DNA from: Acidobacteriota bacterium
GTDB taxonomy: Bacteria > Acidobacteriota > Thermoanaerobaculia > Multivoradales > Multivoraceae
Direction of reading: 5' to 3'
Assembly (NCBI GenBank): GCA_026707545.1
Contig: JAPOWR010000001.1
Coordinates: 2,996,630 to 3,060,629 of the forward strand
Length of the DNA: 64,000 nucleotides
The notes below the pieces were generated by a model. That model was given only the letters and a program-made list of their open reading frames with translations, searched no databases and was not told the origin of the DNA. The position numbers and the translations under genes were made by a program. This document shows positions 59,266-64,000 of the stretch, in pieces. Each line of letters starts with the position of its first letter. Position 1 is the stretch's first letter.

Positions 59266-60222
59266 TCACTCCTGCCGGAGTTCGATGCGCAGCGACACGT
59301 CCTCGCCCTTGGCGGCCTCGAACTCCCGCACCGCCGTCGCGTAGCCGGGCCTCGTCACCTCCAGGCGGTGGGCGCCCGGGTCGACGATCAGTGGCGAATG
59401 GAGATTCGCGAGTTGCGCGCCGCTCCCCAGCAGGCGCCCATCGAGATACACCACGGCATCGGAGGGCTCCACTTCGACCAGTAGACGCGCCGGTTCGCTC
59501 CTCTGGTCCTGCCTGATCGGCTGGCCACGGTTCTCTACCCTCCAGGACTCGCCGGGGGCCGCGGGCCGTTCCGCCACCGCCTCGGGCGCGGCCGGCTCGG
59601 GCGCAGGCGGCTGCGGCCGAACAGCGGTACCCGGCACGAGATCCTGGTCGATCTTGATCACGACCCCCGGGCGGACGCGGATCTCCCGTTCCAGGGTCTC
59701 ATGTCCCTCCATGAAGATCGCCAGACGGTAGCTGCCCTCACGCAGCCAGAGATAACGAGGAAAGCCGTCGAACGAGTCGACGCGGCCGATCAGTTCGCCA
59801 TCGAGGTAGACCGAGGCCTTCTTGGGTCTCGTGTTGATATCCAGGGCGCCCGCGTTCGGCGCGGCGTAGCCCACCGCACGCGGACCCCAGCCATGGAGAC
59901 CGTACGGCCCGAAGGCGTAAGGCGAGTAGTAGGGCCAGTAGGAACCCCAGCCGCCGTACCAGCCGAACGAACCGTAGTAGGGCCGATAGATGACCCGCGT
60001 CCGGGTTCGCCGCCCGTCGCGGGCACCTTCCCGGGACTCGCCCCGATCGCCGGCAACGGCCGCGATCGGGGTCGACACGGCTGCGGCGCGGGCGACGGCG
60101 GTCACGCCGCCAGTCGCCCCCGGGGCCGCCTCCGCGCCCCCGGCCAACGCGAGGCCAAGCAACGCGGCAAGGGCCGGCGCCGACATGCGCCGGATCGGTC
60201 CGAAGCGCTCCCGTCCTCTCAT
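59266..60222 (-). CDS. Secreted PEGA-domain protein with Gly/Tyr-rich linker
   Basis: 318 residues. Signal peptide within 12-33 (MSAPALAALLGLALAGGAEA). Residues 75-120 are a low-complexity Gly/Tyr/Trp/Pro stretch (YYGSFGWYGGWGSYWPYYSP). Two PEGA modules follow: DINTRPKKASVYLDGELIG with WLREGSYRLAIFMEGH, and VEVEPSDAVVYLDGRLLGSG with DPGAHRLEVTRPGY. PEGA domains occur in surface-layer or sensor proteins and are presumed carbohydrate- or protein-binding. ATG overlaps the upstream glycosyltransferase stop by four bases, so it may belong to the polysaccharide unit. No enzymatic motif. Confidence 0.82.
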   Translation of the reverse strand: MRGRERFGPIRRMSAPALAALLGLALAGGAEAAPGATGGVTAVARAAAVSTPIAAVAGDRGESREGARDGRRTRTRVIYRPYYGSFGWYGGWGSYWPYYSPYAFGPYGLHGWGPRAVGYAAPNAGALDINTRPKKASVYLDGELIGRVDSFDGFPRYLWLREGSYRLAIFMEGHETLEREIRVRPGVVIKIDQDLVPGTAVRPQPPAPEPAAPEAVAERPAAPGESWRVENRGQPIRQDQRSEPARLLVEVEPSDAVVYLDGRLLGSGAQLANLHSPLIVDPGAHRLEVTRPGYATAVREFEAAKGEDVSLRIELRQE

Positions 60223-61199
60223 GATCGGCCTCCGCGGTCCAGGCCGACGCCATCGGACCAGCCGTTCCTCAGCCCTTCCAGATAATGGTGCCGCATCGTC
60301 TTCTCCCAAAGCCGGGGCAATCTGACCGGCATTCCTTGCAACGCGCGCGCCAGCCGCTCCTGAGCCCACAGGAGCGTTCGCTCCCCGGCTCCACCGGCCG
60401 AAGGGGGCCTTCCGTTCTGCATCCCCAGGAAGTGCTCGAGCTGTTCGTGGCGCCGGTAGAAGACGACCGCCGAGTATCCCGAGCGGTACTGGCGCTCCGC
60501 GAACCGCGCCAGATCCGTAGGATGGTCGTGCGCGACGTGCGCAGCGGGCCGGTAGAGCAGCCGCAACCCCCGCGCCGCCAAGCGGTAGCCCGCCTCTACA
60601 TCCTCCCAGGCCGCGAAAGGAAACGCCTGGTCGAAGGGCTCGGCCGCCATCGCGTCCCGGTCGACCGACAGGTTGGACGTGTAGAAGAAGTTGAACGGCA
60701 CGTTGTCTTCGTCCTCGATCAGCGCGAATCCGAACTGAAGTCCTTGTTCATTGATGTAGTCGAGGAAGGGCGTGCGGCGCATGCGGGAGTGCCAGTCGGT
60801 GCGGCCGATCACTCCGACGCAACCCCCCGACGCGCGAACGGAGCGCGCGAGATCCCCGTTCTGGACCCGGTCGTGCGCGGCCAACCATCCCGGCGAGGGG
60901 ACGGTGTCGTCACCAAGAAAGGCCACCCAACGCCCCCGCGCCGCCGTCACCCCCCGATTCCGCGCGACGGCCGGCCCCTGGTTCTGCTGGTGGATCACGC
61001 GCAACGCGGGCGAGGCGTCGGGGCGGTCCGCGACTCGTTGGTCGAGCCACGCGGTCGTACCGTCGCTACTGCCGTCATTCACAACGAGGATCTCGAACGC
61101 GGGTCCCTCCTGGCCGTCCAACGCCTCGAGGACCTCCTTGAGCGCAGACAGGCGGTTGAAGGTCGGGATGACCACACTGAAGGCCGGCGCACCGGTCAC
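60219..61199 (-). CDS. Family 2 glycosyltransferase
   Basis: 326 residues from GTG, overlapping the upstream glycosyltransferase stop (GTGA). GT-A fold: FSVVIPTFNRLSALKEVLEAL, VVNDGSSDGT, NQGPAVARNRG, the metal-binding FLGDDT, and the acceptor-site AAWEDVEAGYRLAARG. The C-terminal 80 residues contain basic, amphipathic helices (ERQYRSGYSAVVFYRRHEQ), possibly for membrane contact. Acceptor and donor are unknown; it probably adds a sugar to an O-antigen or exopolysaccharide. Confidence 0.9.
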   Translation of the reverse strand: MTGAPAFSVVIPTFNRLSALKEVLEALDGQEGPAFEILVVNDGSSDGTTAWLDQRVADRPDASPALRVIHQQNQGPAVARNRGVTAARGRWVAFLGDDTVPSPGWLAAHDRVQNGDLARSVRASGGCVGVIGRTDWHSRMRRTPFLDYINEQGLQFGFALIEDEDNVPFNFFYTSNLSVDRDAMAAEPFDQAFPFAAWEDVEAGYRLAARGLRLLYRPAAHVAHDHPTDLARFAERQYRSGYSAVVFYRRHEQLEHFLGMQNGRPPSAGGAGERTLLWAQERLARALQGMPVRLPRLWEKTMRHHYLEGLRNGWSDGVGLDRGGRS

Positions 61200-62551
61200 C
61201 GCTCTACCTCCATGACTTCTTCCAGGCTGCGGCGGACCAGCGTGACTTCTTCGGGCCACAGGGACTTGAAGCCGACACTCCCGAACAACTGTTCGTCCCC
61301 CGGATAGGTCGGCACCACGTAGAGAGGGAATCGCTCGAAGATTTCTGCGTCGGACCGCCGGCGTCTGGCCTGAATACGCCGGCGGCGTTCTACTGCGGCG
61401 TCCAGTCCGCGGACGATCGAAGACAAAGCCCTCACCTGAGCCAGAGTCTGCTCGTCGACGATCGCAGGCACGCCGTCAGGCAGCTCAGGCTGCGGCCGTG
61501 CGAACCGTCTCAGTCTCGTGCGGAGCGCGATGACAGATCGTAGCCGTTCCCAGGCATCGCGCGCTCCGGAGCCGAGGATCGCCCGCTGCCCGCCCGCACT
61601 GCTGCCGGCCGCGGTGACAGTCCCCAGCGGGGCAGCAGCCGGCCCCTCTTCCGGAACACTGTATGGATCGACGGCCAGCTCGTGACCGTGGGGGTTTCGA
61701 TAGGCGAGCAGGTGCTGAACGCGGGTGAGCAGAGTCATCTGCACAAGCGGCATCAGCTTCGGCCACAACTCGGCATCGTAGTTCTTGAAGGCGGTGAGAT
61801 ACGAGTTGCGCTCGAAGAGTAGTCCCCGATTGGCGTTGCCGAGCAACTCGCTGGTTGCCATCGAACGATGGTGAACGATCGCGCCCGGCGCTGACAGAAC
61901 ACGCTGACCGGCAGACCAAAGCCGCCAGCCCAGGTCGACATCTTCCAGATAGGCGAAGTACGTCTCGTCGAAGCCGCCTGCAGCGACGTAGGCCTCGCGG
62001 CGGACGATCATGTTGCCACCGCAGGGGAACAGCAACTCGCCGCCCTCTTCCGGCAGCTCGACGTCTGTCATCCGTCGGTGGTAGTCGAGCTGAAACGCGT
62101 GACCGTCGAAGGTCATCACGCCCCGGCCGAAGTCCAGCCGGCCGCCTTCCCAGTCGACGATGCAGCCCGAAAGGGCGGCCACGTCGGGCGGCGCCTGACG
62201 CAGGGCCGCGACCAGTTCGGCCAGCCAGTCCGACTGCGGTCTGGTGTCGTTGTTGACCAGCACCAGCGCGCTCGCGCTGCTCTTCTCCGCCAGTCGATTG
62301 TTCGCGGCACTGAAGCCGATGTTGCTCGAATTCGCCAAAACGTCCACGTGCGGGTACGCAGAGCGCACCCAGGCGACCGTGTCGTCGCTGGATCCGTTGT
62401 CGAACAGTCTGACTTTCACGCTGGCACCCGGTACCTGTTGGGTCTCGAGAACCGGCAGCAGGGTCTCCAGGTGGTGACGGCCATTCCAGCTCACCACCAG
62501 CACGTCGACACTGTCGATCTCCTTCGCACGACCGGCAAGTCCACTCACCAT
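61196..62551 (-). CDS. Family 2 glycosyltransferase, rhamnosyltransferase-like
   Basis: 451 residues. ATG behind GAAGGCGAG. The GT-A domain has VDVLVVSWNGRHHLETLLPVL, FDNGSSDDTVAWVR, NIGFSAANNRLA, LVNNDTRPQSDWL and YFAYLEDVDLGWRLWSAG, the pattern of rhamnosyltransferase-type GT2 enzymes (WsaF/WbbL-like). The remaining 150 residues are helical, with an Arg-rich segment (RRRRIQARRRR) and a C-terminal FPLYVVPTYPGDEQLFGSVGF. Donor probably a nucleotide deoxysugar, fitting the rmlD gene nearby, but this is inference. Downstream of the GT4-like gene by 10 bases. Confidence 0.88.
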   Translation of the reverse strand: MVSGLAGRAKEIDSVDVLVVSWNGRHHLETLLPVLETQQVPGASVKVRLFDNGSSDDTVAWVRSAYPHVDVLANSSNIGFSAANNRLAEKSSASALVLVNNDTRPQSDWLAELVAALRQAPPDVAALSGCIVDWEGGRLDFGRGVMTFDGHAFQLDYHRRMTDVELPEEGGELLFPCGGNMIVRREAYVAAGGFDETYFAYLEDVDLGWRLWSAGQRVLSAPGAIVHHRSMATSELLGNANRGLLFERNSYLTAFKNYDAELWPKLMPLVQMTLLTRVQHLLAYRNPHGHELAVDPYSVPEEGPAAAPLGTVTAAGSSAGGQRAILGSGARDAWERLRSVIALRTRLRRFARPQPELPDGVPAIVDEQTLAQVRALSSIVRGLDAAVERRRRIQARRRRSDAEIFERFPLYVVPTYPGDEQLFGSVGFKSLWPEEVTLVRRSLEEVMEVER

Positions 62552-62561
62552 CGCTCGCCTT

Positions 62562-63821
62562 CTACGCTCCCGCCAGACGGGTTCGAAACCACCGGCGCAA
62601 CCGGAAGCCCAAGTCGTCCGCGGGGGCCACTGTCTCCGGCCTGAACGCGAACTCCTTCTTCGTGGGATCGACACGGGGAGACTCGAGGAAAGTCACCAGG
62701 GGCGCCAGACTGCGCTCCCAGGAGAAGGTCGTCAGAGCGTGTTCCCGACCGCGTCGGGCTCGCGCCTCGACCTCCGGGCCACCTGCAACCAGTTCGGCCA
62801 GACCAGCTCTCAGCCCGCCCACGTCGCCGCAGGGGACGACCAGGCCCGCGTCCCACTCCCTCAGCAGGCGGGGCACGGTGCCTCCCTCGGTGGTCAGCAC
62901 CGGACAGCCGACCGCAAGCGCGTCGACAAACCGGGTGCGCAGCGACAGGTCCGTTTCCAGTCCAGGTCGATGGCAGGCGGCTAGTGCGTCCACATCCCGC
63001 AGGAGATCGTAGCGCCGCTCGAACGGCACCCACTCGAGGAAGCCGATCCGGTCGGACTCCTGGCGTCGACTCCGCACCTCTACTTCCGCGAGCAGCCGCT
63101 GTGGCGCTCCCGCTCCAGGGGGCTGCCGAACGAACAGCAGCCGCGCGGTCGGGTGGGACAACGAGGCGAAGGCCTCCAGCAGAGGTTCAGGGTCGTACCA
63201 GTCGTACAGGCCACCAAACAACAACCGCCGTTCGTCCGGCCGGCGCGGCGGTAACAAGGGCTGGTAGTCGGGCAACGGATCCGGCACGCCGAAGGGTGCT
63301 TCGACGATGAGACCCGAGTACTCTGGATCATCGCGGTAACGGTGAGGATTCACTCTGCCCAGGGCGGTCAGAAAGCCCAGGTAGTAGGCCCGCTGCTCGG
63401 GTGACGAGCAGAGGAAGAAATCGCCGCGGGACAGTTGATGAACCCAGGTGCGGTGGTCGTTCCGGTAGGGATCGAGACCCAAGGTGTCGAAGTGCGTCAG
63501 GTTCTCGACCAGGAACGGATCGTAGAGATCGACCGCCGTGGGCAGATCGGGCAGCTCGTGAAGGACGTTGTTCGCCAACTGCCCCTGAGTTACCACTGCA
63601 TCGCACCCCGCCAGCAGTTCCGGAAGCGGCGCGGAATCGAATCTCCGCACCTCGAACCGCCCGCACCCCCGTTCGGGCGGCTGCGCCGACCGCCAGGGAG
63701 ATACGAGGACGACCTCGAAGCCCAGAGCCGGAAGCCGGCGCGCCATCTCCAGATAGCGGATGCCGATTCCGGCCGCCCGTTCTCCCAGCGCCTCGCTGCA
63801 CACGAGGCCCACACGCGTCAA
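62562..63821 (-). CDS. GT-B glycosyltransferase (family 4-like)
   Basis: 419 residues from TTG with GGAGGGG about 11 bases upstream. N-terminal Rossmann domain starts RVGLVCSEALGERAAGIGIRYLEMARRL and holds SPEQRAYYLGFLTALGRVNP. The C-terminal half has GLYDWYDPEPLLEAF and the donor-binding region FVDALAVGCPVLTTEGGTVPRLLREWDAGLVVPCGD, the EX7E-like site of GT4/GT1 enzymes, with the first Glu replaced. Often found with O-antigen export systems. Substrate unknown. Starts 45 bases after the coiled-coil gene whose 3' end is at 63867, same strand. Confidence 0.87.
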   Translation of the reverse strand: MTRVGLVCSEALGERAAGIGIRYLEMARRLPALGFEVVLVSPWRSAQPPERGCGRFEVRRFDSAPLPELLAGCDAVVTQGQLANNVLHELPDLPTAVDLYDPFLVENLTHFDTLGLDPYRNDHRTWVHQLSRGDFFLCSSPEQRAYYLGFLTALGRVNPHRYRDDPEYSGLIVEAPFGVPDPLPDYQPLLPPRRPDERRLLFGGLYDWYDPEPLLEAFASLSHPTARLLFVRQPPGAGAPQRLLAEVEVRSRRQESDRIGFLEWVPFERRYDLLRDVDALAACHRPGLETDLSLRTRFVDALAVGCPVLTTEGGTVPRLLREWDAGLVVPCGDVGGLRAGLAELVAGGPEVEARARRGREHALTTFSWERSLAPLVTFLESPRVDPTKKEFAFRPETVAPADDLGFRLRRWFRTRLAGA

Positions 63822-63866
63822 CTCTCTTGTCCCCTCCCTCTCATGCGTTACCGAGCAGACCGGCCG

Positions 63867-64000
63867 TCAGTCACCGGAACCGCGGAGTATCCGCAGGCGC
63901 TCGTGCAACCGCCAGGCGCGGGTCGCTTTCACAGCCTCGACATCGGCCTGCAACTCCCTCTCTCGGGCCTGCAGACGCTCGACCTCGCTGCCGAGTTCCT
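63867..64000 (-). CDS. C-terminal end of a coiled-coil protein (truncated by window edge)
   Basis: Only the last 44 residues are inside the window: a heptad-like stretch VERLQARERELQADVEAVKATRAWRLHERLRILRG followed by SGD and the stop. The ending KATRAWRLHERLR resembles the tail seen behind coiled coils in methyltransferase- or glycosyltransferase-linked proteins of O-antigen clusters (for example ...SRSWRLTAPLR). It shares strand and close spacing with the glycosyltransferase genes, so it most likely belongs to the same operon. The function cannot be told from this fragment. Confidence 0.55.
   Translation of the reverse strand, partial: ELGSEVERLQARERELQADVEAVKATRAWRLHERLRILRGSGD

Noticed and set aside
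1..64000. tRNA, rRNA, CRISPR arrays, insertion sequences, prophage or integrase genes
   Set aside because: I looked through all gaps (none above 170 bases) and gene products and found no cloverleaf-like segment, spaced direct repeats, transposase or integrase.

Overview
The window is a GC-rich, gene-dense bacterial chromosome segment with about 54 protein genes on both strands, intergenic gaps never above 170 bases, and no tRNA, rRNA, CRISPR array, insertion sequence or prophage that I can see. The cell is diderm: there is an LptD-type outer-membrane LPS assembly protein, nucleotide-sugar enzymes and several glycosyltransferases. Two secreted proteins with 'acidobacterial' VWFA-type architecture (6002-7708 and 49848-52388) and a secreted protease with tandem C-terminal FWFF/LDGR modules point to Acidobacteriota, possibly a Thermoanaerobaculia- or Vicinamibacteria-like lineage. 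That placement is inference; no 16S gene is present.

Layout. 1-1330 holds a cobalt-type nitrile hydratase operon (beta, alpha, truncated accessory gene). 1395-7708 carries a class III aminotransferase, a ThDP enzyme, a secreted alpha/beta hydrolase and a VWFA-type secreted protein. 7726-12182 couples a UDP-glucuronate 4-epimerase to a giant GlmS-like protein. 12243-25947 is mostly housekeeping: Nit-type amidase, SLC13 permease, Fpg, an enlarged DNA polymerase III delta subunit, an Ala/Lys/Arg-rich protein ending in a DksA zinc finger, RlmH, a hydrolase-fold protein without its nucleophile, an IleS2-type isoleucyl-tRNA synthetase, a phosphomannomutase and a membrane zinc peptidase. 26110-33109 has a small hydrolase, a 1203-residue secreted metalloprotease, thymidine kinase, a HesB/ErpA protein and a Tat-targeted MalY-like enzyme.

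33118-39574 is the most interesting part: a MoaD-MoaE fusion, a HAD phosphatase, YgfZ, an orphan Phd-type antitoxin, and a cysM / JAMM protease / [CysO-MoeB-rhodanese] operon in which the sulfur-carrier protein is fused in front of its own activating enzyme. A cytosolic sulfite-oxidase-fold molybdoenzyme follows divergently. Two genes in 5 kb therefore bury a sulfur carrier's C-terminal Gly-Gly inside a fusion, and a JAMM protease lies between cysM and one of them.

39666-45935 is an argC-J-B-D-H-R operon with a palindromic candidate ArgR operator upstream of argC. 45997-54342 contains a rhomboid protease, exonuclease VII, an unknown protein, the secreted VWFA/GWxTD-like protein with a small partner, a DUF420 membrane protein, MltG and RuvX. 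54485-64000 is envelope-oriented: LptD, RmlD, an Rmd-like reductase, a PEGA protein and three glycosyltransferases, plus Ogt and the tail of a coiled-coil protein.

Most operon junctions are 4-base stop/start overlaps, and GTG or TTG starts are common. Starts given here were chosen from family alignments, Shine-Dalgarno sequences and these overlaps.
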